42,106 nucleotides of DNA, taken from NCBI RefSeq assembly GCF_026130045.1, contig NZ_JAIBNX010000022.1, positions 9,803 through 51,908 of the forward strand, read 5' to 3'. The position numbers and the translations under genes were made by a program. Numbering within the stretch: the stretch's first letter is position 1; each line of letters begins with the position of its first letter. Origin of the DNA: Micromonospora sp. CPCC 205371. Its GTDB lineage: Bacteria; Actinomycetota; Actinomycetes; Mycobacteriales; Micromonosporaceae. The notes below the pieces were generated by a model. It was not told where the DNA came from. It saw nothing but the letters and a program-made list of their open reading frames with translations, and did not search any database. Of this stretch, positions 33,123-41,702 are shown in pieces.

Positions 33123-34417
33123 ACCGGTCCGTCCGGGAAGGAGTATTCGGCGATCGATTCCGGCTTCATGGTGGCGCTGTACCCGGGCTGCTCGGGCAGC
33201 AGGTACCGGCCGTCGCGGGTGCGCACCGGGTCGACGAAGTGCTCGTGCAGGTGGTCGACGTACTCGACCATGCGGCCGTCGAGCGACGTGCCCACCCGCA
33301 GGTAGTCGAAGATCGCCAGATGCTGGACGTACTCGCAGAGGCCCACGCCACCCGCGTGCGGGCAGATCGGCACGCCGAACTTCGCGGCCATCAGGATCTC
33401 GGAGAGCACCTCGTTGACGCCGCCGACCCGGCAGGCGTCGATCTGCATGACGCCGATCGCCTCGGCCTGGAGGAGCTGCTTGAAGATGACCCGGTTGGCG
33501 GCGACCTCGCCGGTCGCCACCCTGCACCGGCCGTTTGTCAGCTGCGTCACGGTCCGCTGAATCTTGGCGTGGCCGAGCACGTCGTCGGCGTGCGTGGGCT
33601 CCTCGATCCAGTACGGGTCGAACTCGGCGAGCCGCGCCATGTTGGCGATCGCCTCGTCGACGTCCCATACCTGGTTGGCGTCCATCATCAGCAACGCGTC
33701 CGGCCCGATCTCCTCGCGGATGATCCGGGCACGGCGGACGTCGTCGTCGATCGGGCCGCCCACCTTCATCTTCATCGCCCGCCAACCCTCGGCGTACGCC
33801 TGGCGGGTCAGGGCGCGCACCTTGTCGTCGGGATAGCCCAGCCAGCCCACCGACGTGGTGTACGACGGGAAGCCATCCCGCTCCAGTTCGCGGAGCCGGT
33901 CGTCCATGCCGACCAGGCCCTTGTCGAGGATCGCGGCCGCCTCGGCGGGTTTCAACGCGTCGGTGATGTGGTGGAAGTCGATGCTGCGCACCAGCTCTTC
34001 GGTGGGCATCTCGGCGAGCAGCCGCCATAACGGCTTGCCCGCAAGCTTCGCCCGCAGGTCCCACACCGCGTTGACCACCGCGCCGGTGGCCATATGGATG
34101 ACGCCCTTTTCCGGGCCCAGCCACCGGAGCTGGACGTCGGCGCTCAGCGACCGCCAGAACGCGACCGGCTCAGCGAAGATGTCCTCAATGGAGCGTCCGG
34201 TCACGTGGTGCGCGAGGGCACGGACAGCGGCACAGGTGATCTCGTTGCCGCGCCCGTTGGTGAACGTGAAGCCGGCGCCTTCTACTCCGGCGTCCGTCTT
34301 CAGCGACACGTACGTCGCCGAGTAGTCGCCGCGGTTGATCGCGTCGGATCCATCGCCGGCGGCCGCCGTCGGAAACCGAACGTCGTGTACGTCAACGGAC
34401 GTGATGACTGTGGTCAC
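33110..34417 (-). CDS. L-fuconate dehydratase-like enolase superfamily enzyme
   Basis: 435 residues from GTG 34417, overlapping the uxaC stop (GTGA). Mandelate-racemase-type acid-sugar dehydratase closest in motif pattern to L-fuconate dehydratases: KMK in WRAMKMKVGG (K216/K218), metal ligands D246 in MMDANQVW, E272 in WIEEPT and E304 in ATGEVAANR, and the Asp/His partners D327 (MQIDACR) and H354 (CPHAGGVGLCEY). Length fits the FucD family. In this operon the expected dehydratase would be UxaA or UxuA, both absent, so dehydration of D-altronate or D-mannonate to 2-keto-3-deoxygluconate is the likely job (inference). Confidence 0.85.
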   Translation of the reverse strand: MTTVITSVDVHDVRFPTAAAGDGSDAINRGDYSATYVSLKTDAGVEGAGFTFTNGRGNEITCAAVRALAHHVTGRSIEDIFAEPVAFWRSLSADVQLRWLGPEKGVIHMATGAVVNAVWDLRAKLAGKPLWRLLAEMPTEELVRSIDFHHITDALKPAEAAAILDKGLVGMDDRLRELERDGFPSYTTSVGWLGYPDDKVRALTRQAYAEGWRAMKMKVGGPIDDDVRRARIIREEIGPDALLMMDANQVWDVDEAIANMARLAEFDPYWIEEPTHADDVLGHAKIQRTVTQLTNGRCRVATGEVAANRVIFKQLLQAEAIGVMQIDACRVGGVNEVLSEILMAAKFGVPICPHAGGVGLCEYVQHLAIFDYLRVGTSLDGRMVEYVDHLHEHFVDPVRTRDGRYLLPEQPGYSATMKPESIAEYSFPDGPVWQQ

Positions 34418-35823
34418 AGCTTGAAGATCCTCTTGGGCAGTCGGTAGGCGAGGTCGACGATCGTCTCGGCCGCCTCGTCGAGTGGCAGCCGGTGCTCGGC
34501 GACCAGTCGGGCGAGGAATCCGGCGTCGATCCGGCGCGACACGTCGTGCCGGACCGGGATGGAGCAGAAGGCGCGGGTGTCGTCGACGAACCCGGCCGTG
34601 TTGTAGAAGCCGGCGGTCTCGGTGACCGCTTCGCGGTACCGGCGCAGCACCTCCGGCGAGTCCAGGAACCACCAGGGCGCGCCGAGGAAAAGCGCGGCGT
34701 ACCCGCCGGCCAGCGGCGCCAGCTCGCGGGTGAACGTGTCCTCGTCCAGCGTGTACAGCACCACTCGCAGGCGCGGGTCGTTGCCGTACTTCTCCAGCAG
34801 CGGCATCAGGTTGTACACGTACTCGGTGGCCCGCGGGATGTCACCGCCGACGTCACGCCCGTGCGTCGCGTACAGCCACTTGTTGTGGTTGCGCACCGCA
34901 CCCGGGTGCAGCTGCATCACGAGGCCGTCCTCAATGGACATCCTGGCGAACTCGACGAGCATGTGCGCCCGGAAGATCTCGGCGTCGATCTGCCCGGCCT
35001 CGCCGCGGATGCCGCGCTCGAAGATCTCGGCTGCGTCTTCGTCGTCCAGCGCCTCGGTCTTCGCGGTGAGGTGGCCGTGGTCGGACGAGGTCGCGCCCGC
35101 CGCGATGAACGCCTGCCGCCGGCTGCGCAACGCGGCCAGGTATCCGCTGTACGTCGCCGTGTCTTCGCCGGTGATCTCGCCGAGGCGTACGACGTTGTCG
35201 GCCCAGTCGTCGAACTCCATGTCGACCACGTTGTCCGGCCGGAACGTGGTGACGACCCGGCCACCCGGGCCGCCCCAGCCGTCCGCCGCAAGCTTCGCGT
35301 GCCGGCCCAGATCGTCCAATGGGGACTCGGTCGTGGCCAGCACCTCGATGTTGAAGCGCTCGAAGAGGGCCCGCGGCCGGAACTCGGGCTCGGCGAGCTT
35401 CGCCGCGATCGCGTCGTACACCTCGTCGGCGGTTTCCGGGCTGAGCCGGGTGGTCACGCCGAACACGTTGGCGAACGTCTCCTCCAGCCACAGCCGGGAG
35501 GGCGTGCCGCGGAAGAGGTACCAGTGCTCGGCGAACCGGCGCCAGATGGTCCGGCCGTCGGTCTCGTACGGCTCGCCGGTGCGGGTCGGTACGCCGAGGG
35601 ACGCAGGCGACACGCCCTGGCTGAGCAGCATCCGGGTGACGTAGTGGTCTGGGCAGATGATCAGTTGCGCCGGGTCGGGGAAGGGCGTGTCCTCGGCCAG
35701 GATCGACGGGTCTATGTGCCCGTGCGGGGAAATGATCGGCTGGTCCTTGGCGAGGGCGTACAGCTCCCGGGCTAAGCCCCGCTGCGTGGGTTCGGCGGGA
35801 AAGAGCAGGTCGGCTCGCGACAC
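34414..35823 (-). CDS. uxaC: Uronate (glucuronate/galacturonate) isomerase
   Basis: 469 residues, the family's usual length. Amidohydrolase-like metal motif SPHGHIDPS near residue 33, the family stretches LPLLEKYGNDPRLRVVLYTLDEDTF and FLGAPWWFLDSPEVLRRYREAVTETAGFYNTAGFVDDTRAF. Converts D-galacturonate to tagaturonate and D-glucuronate to fructuronate, the first intracellular step after pectin import. It follows the Gfo/Idh/MocA gene B by 9 bases and overlaps the next gene by GTGA. Confidence 0.94.
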   Translation of the reverse strand: MSRADLLFPAEPTQRGLARELYALAKDQPIISPHGHIDPSILAEDTPFPDPAQLIICPDHYVTRMLLSQGVSPASLGVPTRTGEPYETDGRTIWRRFAEHWYLFRGTPSRLWLEETFANVFGVTTRLSPETADEVYDAIAAKLAEPEFRPRALFERFNIEVLATTESPLDDLGRHAKLAADGWGGPGGRVVTTFRPDNVVDMEFDDWADNVVRLGEITGEDTATYSGYLAALRSRRQAFIAAGATSSDHGHLTAKTEALDDEDAAEIFERGIRGEAGQIDAEIFRAHMLVEFARMSIEDGLVMQLHPGAVRNHNKWLYATHGRDVGGDIPRATEYVYNLMPLLEKYGNDPRLRVVLYTLDEDTFTRELAPLAGGYAALFLGAPWWFLDSPEVLRRYREAVTETAGFYNTAGFVDDTRAFCSIPVRHDVSRRIDAGFLARLVAEHRLPLDEAAETIVDLAYRLPKRIFKL

Positions 35824-35832
35824 GGATGGCTC

Positions 35833-37161
35833 CTAGGGGATGGTGAGCAGGTCGGCGACCTTGACCGGCTGGCCGGTCTCGAACGAACGGTTGGCGGCCA
35901 GGCCGGTGAGGAGAGCCAGCGCGCCGTCCCGAGCGGAAGCGCCACGACCCATTGGATCATGCACGCCGCCGAAAAGGACCGCGGTCATGCGGGCGTCCGC
36001 ACCACCATGGCCCGCTCGGGTGTATCCGGGCACCGGCACCTGCCGCGGCTGCGCCCAGAACGGCCGCAGGGTGATCCGTGCCCAGCCTTCCTCGACGGCT
36101 GCCTGCACGCCATGCAGGGCCGCGCCTTTCAACTCGGTTGCGGCGTACGGGCTGACGAAGTCGCTCTCCACGACCTCCAGCTCGAGCCGTCCCTTGCTGC
36201 CGTTGAACATCACCCGGTAGCCCTCCCACGGGGCGTACGCGGTGAGGTGGTACGTCATCGTGGCGCCGGTGGAGTACTTGGCCAGCACCGCCATGTCGTC
36301 TTCGATCGTGACGCCGGGTGCGAAGACGTTCTGGTCCCGGTGGTATCCATCCTCCGCCTCGGCGTCCAGGTAGAGCGCTCGCAGTTGCGGGTTGGCGGCG
36401 AGGTGCAGCGCGAACGGGTCACCGGCCGCCTCGGGGCTGCCGTGCGCACGCTCGTAGTCGCGGGCGTACCCGTGCCGCCGCCCCTGCTCGCCGTAGAAGA
36501 ACAACCCTCCGTACGCGAACACCTCGACCGGCACCGCGCCGAGCCACCAGTTGACGAGGTCGAAGTGGTGACTGCTCTTGTGCACCATCAGGCCGCCGGA
36601 GTTGACCTTCTCGCGGTGCCACCGCCGGAAGTAGTCGGCTCCGTGCCGCACGTCCAGCAGCCACTCGAAGTGCACCGAGCCCACCTCGCCGATCTCGCCG
36701 TCGGCGAGCACCTGGCGCACTTTCTCGTGCAAAGGGTTGTAGCGGTAGTTGAATGCGACGGTGACGTTCCGGCCAGTCTCGGCGACCGCGTCGAGAATGC
36801 GCTGGCAGCGCGGGACGTCGGTGGTCATCGGCTTCTCGGTCACCACGTCGCGGCCGGACTTGAGCGCGGCCACGATGTACTCGTCGTGTGTGCGGTCGAC
36901 GCTCGTCACCAGTGCGACGTCGACCCGCTCCTTGTCGAGCATGTTGGTGAACTCGGCCGCCTGGTACGTCGGCACCGCATCCGCGCCGAGCTCCTCCAGC
37001 CAGGAGTTGTGCGCGTCCATGCGGGCCTGGTTGACATCGGCGAACGCCACCAGCTCGGCCCGGTCTGCGTGGTCACGGACTATCGAGCGCACGAACATCT
37101 CGGCACGCGAACCGGTGCCTACGAGGGCGTAGCGGAGCCGCCGCTGCGGCTGATCCGACAT
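35833..37161 (-). CDS. Gfo/Idh/MocA-family oxidoreductase (B)
   Basis: 442 residues from ATG 37161 (MSDQPQRRLRYALVGTGSRAEMF), with GGAGG upstream; the in-frame extension to 37221 has no good ribosome site. NAD(P)-binding GTGSRAEM; the EKP motif in DVVTEKPMTTD; an extended substrate domain (WLLDVRHGADYFRRWHREKVNSGGLMVHKSSHHFDLVNWW) as in oxidoreductases acting on larger glycosides. First gene of the leftward uronate operon. It could oxidise or reduce a glycoside intermediate of pectin (rhamnogalacturonan or oligouronate); the substrate is unknown. Confidence 0.82.
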   Translation of the reverse strand: MSDQPQRRLRYALVGTGSRAEMFVRSIVRDHADRAELVAFADVNQARMDAHNSWLEELGADAVPTYQAAEFTNMLDKERVDVALVTSVDRTHDEYIVAALKSGRDVVTEKPMTTDVPRCQRILDAVAETGRNVTVAFNYRYNPLHEKVRQVLADGEIGEVGSVHFEWLLDVRHGADYFRRWHREKVNSGGLMVHKSSHHFDLVNWWLGAVPVEVFAYGGLFFYGEQGRRHGYARDYERAHGSPEAAGDPFALHLAANPQLRALYLDAEAEDGYHRDQNVFAPGVTIEDDMAVLAKYSTGATMTYHLTAYAPWEGYRVMFNGSKGRLELEVVESDFVSPYAATELKGAALHGVQAAVEEGWARITLRPFWAQPRQVPVPGYTRAGHGGADARMTAVLFGGVHDPMGRGASARDGALALLTGLAANRSFETGQPVKVADLLTIP

Positions 37162-37181
37162 CGAGGCTTCCTCCAGAAGGT

Positions 37182-37193
37182 GCAAAGGTTTGC
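37182..37193. promoter_or_regulatory. LacI-type operator on the leftward uronate promoter
   Basis: GCAAAGGTTTGC, extended by T and A to a 14-base inverted repeat with 6-bp arms (37181-37194). It begins at the expected transcription start of the leftward promoter and ends 20 bases before the ATG. Confidence 0.7.
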
Positions 37194-37199
37194 AGCAGA

Positions 37200-37228
37200 A
37201 GGATTCCGGAGTGCCCGCCATGCGTCAA
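37200..37228 (-). promoter_or_regulatory. Leftward promoter of the uronate operon
   Basis: TTGACG (37228-37223), 17-base spacer, AATCCT (37205-37200) on the minus strand. The -35 is good, the -10 weaker. Confidence 0.45.
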
Positions 37229-37322
37229 CGCTTTCCGGAAAAGTGACCTGATAAATCCCTTTTGTCATAGGCTGGAGCGCTCCCGGTGCTGGTCGTCGCA
37301 ACGAAGCCGTAACCTCAGCCCG

Positions 37323-37352
37323 TTGACACGTGAGCAACCGTTTGCATTAATT
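37323..37352 (+). promoter_or_regulatory. Rightward promoter of lacI-transport operon with operator in the spacer
   Basis: Consensus -35 TTGACA (37323-37328), spacer of 18, -10 candidate TTAATT (37347-37352). GCAACCGTTTGC (37334-37345) lies exactly between the two boxes. It shares 10 of 12 bases with the leftward operator. Confidence 0.65.
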
Positions 37353-37428
37353 GGCCGATCCCAGTGACGACCACCACATGCTGGCTACCTCACCAGAGGT
37401 GAACGCCTAGACCAGATCGGAGAAGACC

Positions 37429-38481
37429 GTGCCCGCCACCATTCGCGACGTCGCCCGCGCGTCCGGCGTGCACATCTCCACCGTCTCGCGCACCTTCTCC
37501 GCACCCCACCTGGTCAACCCCGACACCCGCAACCGCGTCCTGGCCTGCGCCGAACACCTCGGCTACCGACCCAACCGCGCCGCCCGCGCCCTGATCACCG
37601 GAAGAACCCACAACATCGGCCTCATCGTCGCCGACATCGCCAACCCCTTCTTCCCACCCCTGATCAAAGCCGCCGAAAGCCAAGCCAGACACCGCGACTA
37701 CCACATCTTCGTCACCGACACCAACGAAGACCCCGCCGTCGAAGAAGACCTCGTCCACGCCCTCGCCAAACAAGTCGACGGCATACTCCTCTGCTCCCCC
37801 CGCATGAACAACAGCCTCATCGAACAACTCAGCAGAGAAGTACCCCTCGTCGTCATCAACCGCCACATCACCGGCCTACCCACCGTCGTCATGGACGTCG
37901 CCACCGGCACCCGCCACGCCATCGACCACCTCACCACCCTCGGCCACACCCACATCGCCCTACTCGGCGGACCCCGCGGCTCCTGGACCAACCGCGAAAT
38001 CCGCCGCGCCGCCACCACCGCCACCCGCACCACCGACACCCAACTCACCATCCTCGGCCCCAACCCACCCACCGAACACGGCGGCCACCACCAAGCCGAA
38101 AACATCACCCGCGCCGGCGCCACCGCCGTCCTCTGCTACAACGACCTCATCGCCATCGGACTCATCGAAGGCCTCCACCAACAAGGCCTCCACGTCCCCA
38201 CCGACATCAGCGTCATCGGCATCGACGACATCACCCTCAGCCGACTCACCCGCCCCAAACTCACCACCGTCGCCAACCCCACCGCAGCCGCCGGACGAGC
38301 CGCCGTCGACATGCTCCTGCAGCACGACGGTCATTGGTCCGGACGTATCGGTCGCGGTGGCCTCCGCACGGCCACTGGCGACCGACGCACCACCGCACAG
38401 GTAACGCTCCAAACCGAATTGGTCGTCCGCGACTCGACGGGCCCAGCGCCCGGCGCAGTCGTCTCCGAGGACAAGGAGTGA
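37429..38481 (+). CDS. LacI-family regulator of pectin/uronate utilisation
   Basis: 350 residues from GTG 37429, preceded by GGAG. N-terminal LacI helix-turn-helix PATIRDVARASGVHISTVSRTFS with hinge region RPNRAARALITGRT, then a periplasmic-binding-protein-like effector domain (GLIVADIANPFFPPLIKAAES; VVINRHITGLPTVVMDV; ISVIGIDDITLSRLTRP) and the family ending TELVVRDSTGP. It likely represses both divergent operons until a pectin-derived sugar binds. Composition is odd: from about codon 45 to codon 300 Glu, Gln and Lys use almost only GAA, CAA and AAA, and the coding strand is very C-rich and G-poor. The last 50 or so codons return to normal usage. Confidence 0.9.
   Translation: MPATIRDVARASGVHISTVSRTFSAPHLVNPDTRNRVLACAEHLGYRPNRAARALITGRTHNIGLIVADIANPFFPPLIKAAESQARHRDYHIFVTDTNEDPAVEEDLVHALAKQVDGILLCSPRMNNSLIEQLSREVPLVVINRHITGLPTVVMDVATGTRHAIDHLTTLGHTHIALLGGPRGSWTNREIRRAATTATRTTDTQLTILGPNPPTEHGGHHQAENITRAGATAVLCYNDLIAIGLIEGLHQQGLHVPTDISVIGIDDITLSRLTRPKLTTVANPTAAAGRAAVDMLLQHDGHWSGRIGRGGLRTATGDRRTTAQVTLQTELVVRDSTGPAPGAVVSEDKE
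37560..38325 (+). other. C-rich, G-poor composition anomaly within lacI
   Basis: For example 37981-38040 has 33 C and 11 G in 60 bases. A-ending codons GAA, CAA, AAA and GGA replace the usual G-ending ones, while C dominates other third positions. Neighbouring genes show balanced C and G. The shift back is abrupt near 38325. Confidence 0.7.
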
Positions 38482-38489
38482 GCACGGAA

Positions 38490-39803
38490 ATGCACCCCGC
38501 CACAGGCAACTCCAGGCGCCGGCTTCTCCGCGGCATCGCCGCGGTAGCGGTGGCGCTACCCCTCACCTTCGGCGCCGCCGCATGCGGTGGCGACGACAAC
38601 GAAGGCAGCGGCAGCACCGATGCCAACAAGCCGGTCGAGCTATCCGTCTTCTACTGGGGCAGCGAAAAGCGCGCTGAGCTGACCCAGAAGGCGCTCGACG
38701 CGTACAAGGCGAAGAACCCCAACGTCAGCTTCAAGATCACGTGGCAGGCCAACCAGGGCTACGCCGACAAGCTGGCCACGCTGGCCGCTTCCGGTGACGT
38801 ACCGGACCTGTTCGCCACCGACGACAACATGCTGGCGGACTTCGCCACCCGTAACGTCACCGCCGACCTGAACGAGTACAAGGGCAACAAGCTCGACCTC
38901 AGCAAGTTCCCGCCCAGCCTCGTCGAGTACGGCACGGTCGACGGCAAGCTGGTCGGCATCGCGGCCGGTGAAAACACCCAGGGTCTGGTGTACAACAAGA
39001 CCCTGCTCACCTCGAACGGCCTCCCCGAGCCCACCACGGGCATGACCTGGGAGGCGTTCATCGACTGGGCCGCACAGGTCACGGCGAAGACCAAGGTGCC
39101 CGGCACCATGGACCCGAGCGCCGATTACAAGGCGTTCTGGGTGTGGCTGCGCCAGCAGGGCAAGGACCTCTACAACGGCAAGCAGCTCGGCTTCACGGCC
39201 GACGACGTGGCCAAGTGGTTCACCCTGTGGAAGGGCGCTCGCGACAAGAAGGCGACCCCGACCGCGGACATCATCCACGAGGGCAACGTCACCGACATCT
39301 CCAAGCAGCTCGTCGTGACCGGCAAGGCCGCGACGTCGTTCGTCTGGGCCAACCAGATGCCCGAGCTGAAGAAGAGCACCAAGGACGAGTTGGGCGTCGT
39401 CGCGTACCCCGGCGACCCGAGCGCCCAGTGGGCCCGCGCGGCCATGTACTGGAACGTCGCGAACAACAGCGACAACAAGGACGTCGCGGTCGACGTCATC
39501 AACTTCCTGGTCAACGACGAGGCGGCGGTCACCGCGCTCGGCACCGATCGTGGCCTCCCGTCCAACATGGACCTGCGGACCAAGTTCGCCGAGACGGTCA
39601 CCGACCCGGCGATGAAACTGTCCATCCAGGTTGAGAACGACCTGGCGACCAAGTTCGGCAAGGCGCCGCAGGTGCCGCCAAAGGGCCACAGCACGTTCCG
39701 GTCCGAGCTCGTGAAGGCGGCGGAGAACGTCCAGTTCGGACGGGCTACGCCGGAGAAGGCCGCAGCCGACTTGATCGCGGTCGTCCAGCCGAAGCTGGGT
39801 TAG
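38490..39803 (+). CDS. Sugar ABC transporter substrate-binding lipoprotein
   Basis: 437 residues from ATG 38490; GTG 38478, overlapping the lacI stop as GTGA, is an alternative start. The N-terminus combines a twin-arginine motif (SRRRLLRG) with a lipobox GAAAC (Cys32), so it is probably a Tat-exported lipoprotein. The mature protein is a family 1-type extracellular solute-binding protein (VELSVFYWGSEKRAELTQKAL; MTWEAFIDWAAQVTA). It likely captures oligogalacturonides or related pectin sugars and delivers them to the two permeases that follow. AAGGAG lies 11 bases before the ATG. Confidence 0.9.
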   Translation: MHPATGNSRRRLLRGIAAVAVALPLTFGAAACGGDDNEGSGSTDANKPVELSVFYWGSEKRAELTQKALDAYKAKNPNVSFKITWQANQGYADKLATLAASGDVPDLFATDDNMLADFATRNVTADLNEYKGNKLDLSKFPPSLVEYGTVDGKLVGIAAGENTQGLVYNKTLLTSNGLPEPTTGMTWEAFIDWAAQVTAKTKVPGTMDPSADYKAFWVWLRQQGKDLYNGKQLGFTADDVAKWFTLWKGARDKKATPTADIIHEGNVTDISKQLVVTGKAATSFVWANQMPELKKSTKDELGVVAYPGDPSAQWARAAMYWNVANNSDNKDVAVDVINFLVNDEAAVTALGTDRGLPSNMDLRTKFAETVTDPAMKLSIQVENDLATKFGKAPQVPPKGHSTFRSELVKAAENVQFGRATPEKAAADLIAVVQPKLG

Positions 39804-39843
39804 CGGCGCTGACTCGGCTAGAGGATCTGAAGGGAGAAAGCTC

Positions 39844-40827
39844 GTGGCGTTGACCACGGCTAACACGCCGTCGGTACACGCGAGCCAGGCCACCGGGGCT
39901 TCCGCCAAGCGGCGGAGGCCCCGGCGCGGCCAGCAGCGCGAAGGTCTGGCAGGGTACATCTTCCTGTCGCCATGGCTCATCGGATTGATGGGCATCACGG
40001 CGATACCGATGCTCCTGTCGCTGTACCTCAGCTTCACCAACTACGACGTCCTCAGCCCGCTGGGCGAGGCTGAGTGGGTCGGGTTGGCGAACTACAAGCG
40101 GATGTTCACCAGCGATCCGTCGTACTGGCGCTCGGTCACCGTGACCGTGTCGTTCGCGCTGATCGCGGTACCTCTGAAGCTCGCCGCCGCGCTCGGCGTC
40201 GCGCTGCTGCTCAACAAGGCCTGGCGCGGCGTCGGCCTTTTCCGCGGCCTTTTCTACCTGCCGTCGCTCATCGGCGGCAGCGTTGCCCTGGCGATCGTCT
40301 GGGTCAACATGTTCAACCGGGAAGGCGCCTTCAACGGCTTCCTCGCGATCTTCGGCATCGAGGGCAAGCCGTGGGTCAACGACCCGAGCTGGGCGCTGGA
40401 GACCCTGATGGTGCTCGCCATCTGGCAGTTCGGCGCGCCGATGGTGATTTTCCTGGCCGGCCTGAAGCAGGTGCCCACGGAGCTGTACGAGGCGGCTTCG
40501 GTCGACGGCGCCGGCCGGTTCCGGCAGTTCCTGAGCGTGACGCTGCCGATGCTGTCGCCGGTCATCTTCTTCAACCTCGTACTGGAGACCATCAACGGCT
40601 TCCAGGGCTTCACGGCGGCGTTCGTGCTCAGCGACGGCACCGGCGGGCCGGTCGACTCGACGCTTATGTACACGCTGAACCTCTACCTCAAGGGCTGGCG
40701 GGAATACGAGATGGGCTACGCGTCCGCCATGGCGTGGGTGTTCCTTTTGGCAATCGGCATCATCACCGCGGTGTTCTTCTCCACCGGCCGGTTCTGGGTG
40801 CACTACTCGGATGGGGATGATCGCTGA
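39844..40827 (+). CDS. Sugar ABC transporter permease, MalF/UgpA type
   Basis: 327 residues from GTG 39844 with GGGAGAAAG upstream. A basic N-terminus is followed by six transmembrane segments (first: GYIFLSPWLIGLMGITAIPM). The ATPase-coupling EAA loop reads ELYEAASVDGAGRFRQFLSV. It forms the import channel with the next gene product. The stop and next start share one base (TGATG). In this kind of operon the energising ATPase is often supplied from elsewhere, here probably by the gene at 26027. Confidence 0.92.
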   Translation: MALTTANTPSVHASQATGASAKRRRPRRGQQREGLAGYIFLSPWLIGLMGITAIPMLLSLYLSFTNYDVLSPLGEAEWVGLANYKRMFTSDPSYWRSVTVTVSFALIAVPLKLAAALGVALLLNKAWRGVGLFRGLFYLPSLIGGSVALAIVWVNMFNREGAFNGFLAIFGIEGKPWVNDPSWALETLMVLAIWQFGAPMVIFLAGLKQVPTELYEAASVDGAGRFRQFLSVTLPMLSPVIFFNLVLETINGFQGFTAAFVLSDGTGGPVDSTLMYTLNLYLKGWREYEMGYASAMAWVFLLAIGIITAVFFSTGRFWVHYSDGDDR

Positions 40828-41702
40828 TGGTCGCTTCGACTCCGGCGGTCTCCCGCCGCCGCTCCGGTCTCGGCCGCGGGGTGGTGCGCACCGCGATCCT
40901 CCTGCTGATCCTCGCCGTCGTGCTGTACCCGCTGATCTGGATGGTCGGCACCTCGTTCAAGGGCCAGACCGAGATCGTCAGCAACACCGGCGTGTTGCCG
41001 GGCGACTTCACGCCCGGCAACTACACCGACGGGTGGAACCACTTCGACGTCAGCTTCTCGCGGTTCTTCCTGAACAGTGCGATGGTGGCGCTGCTGACCG
41101 TCATCGGCAACGCGATCTCCTGCCTGGTCGCCGCGTACGCCTTCGCGCGACTGCGGTTCCCGCTGCGCGGCTTCTGGTTCGCCGTCATGATCGGCACCCT
41201 GTTGCTGCCGCAGCACGTGCTGACGATCCCGCAGTACATCCTGTTCAAGCAGTTCGGTTGGGTGGGCGGCGAGTGGCCGTACCTCCCGCTGCTGGTGCCG
41301 CAATTCCTCGCGACCGAGGCGTTCTTCGTCTTCCTGATGGTGCAGTTCATGCGGGGCATCCCGCGCGAGCTCGACGAGGCCGCCAAGATCGACGGCGCGA
41401 GCCCGTTCGGCATCTTCCGGTACGTGATGCTGCCGCTCAGCCGGCCAGCGCTCGTGACCACCGCGATCTTCTCGTTCATCTGGACCTGGAACGAGTTCTT
41501 CCGCCAGCTGGTTTACCTGTCTGACCTGTCGGACTACACGATTCCGGTGGCGATGACGCTGTTCATCGACTCGACGGGGCAGAGCGCGATCGGGCCGATG
41601 TTCGCGATGTCGGTGCTGTCGCTGCTGCCGGTGTTCCTGTTCTTCGTGGCGTTCCAGCGGCTGCTGGTCGAAGGCATCAACACCAGCGGGCTCAAGGGAT
41701 GA
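40827..41702 (+). CDS. Sugar ABC transporter permease, MalG/UgpE type
   Basis: 291 residues with six transmembrane segments and the EAA loop ELDEAAKIDGASPFGIFRYVMLP. Partner of the MalF-type permease in the carbohydrate importer. It starts one base inside the preceding stop (TGATG) and is coupled by ATGA to the YesL-like gene that follows. Confidence 0.93.
   Translation: MVASTPAVSRRRSGLGRGVVRTAILLLILAVVLYPLIWMVGTSFKGQTEIVSNTGVLPGDFTPGNYTDGWNHFDVSFSRFFLNSAMVALLTVIGNAISCLVAAYAFARLRFPLRGFWFAVMIGTLLLPQHVLTIPQYILFKQFGWVGGEWPYLPLLVPQFLATEAFFVFLMVQFMRGIPRELDEAAKIDGASPFGIFRYVMLPLSRPALVTTAIFSFIWTWNEFFRQLVYLSDLSDYTIPVAMTLFIDSTGQSAIGPMFAMSVLSLLPVFLFFVAFQRLLVEGINTSGLKG

Larger units (their letters stand above)
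37162..37428. other. Divergent promoter region of the uronate and lacI-transport operons
   Basis: 267 bases without a gene. It holds a leftward promoter (37200-37228) with operator at 37182-37193 and a rightward promoter (37323-37352) with operator at 37334-37345, listed separately. The middle (37240-37320) shows no further structure that I can support. Confidence 0.6.

Noticed and set aside
31641-34124. 827-residue version of the uronate reductase
   Set aside because: The N-terminal 330 or so residues are an antisense-like Arg-rich reading of the enolase-superfamily gene; the fold starts near 33122.
37390-38412. Minus-strand frames opposite lacI (37390-37866, 37698-38123, 37960-38412)
   Set aside because: Gly/Val/Asp-rich reading of the C-rich coding strand; the plus frame is an unmistakable LacI protein.
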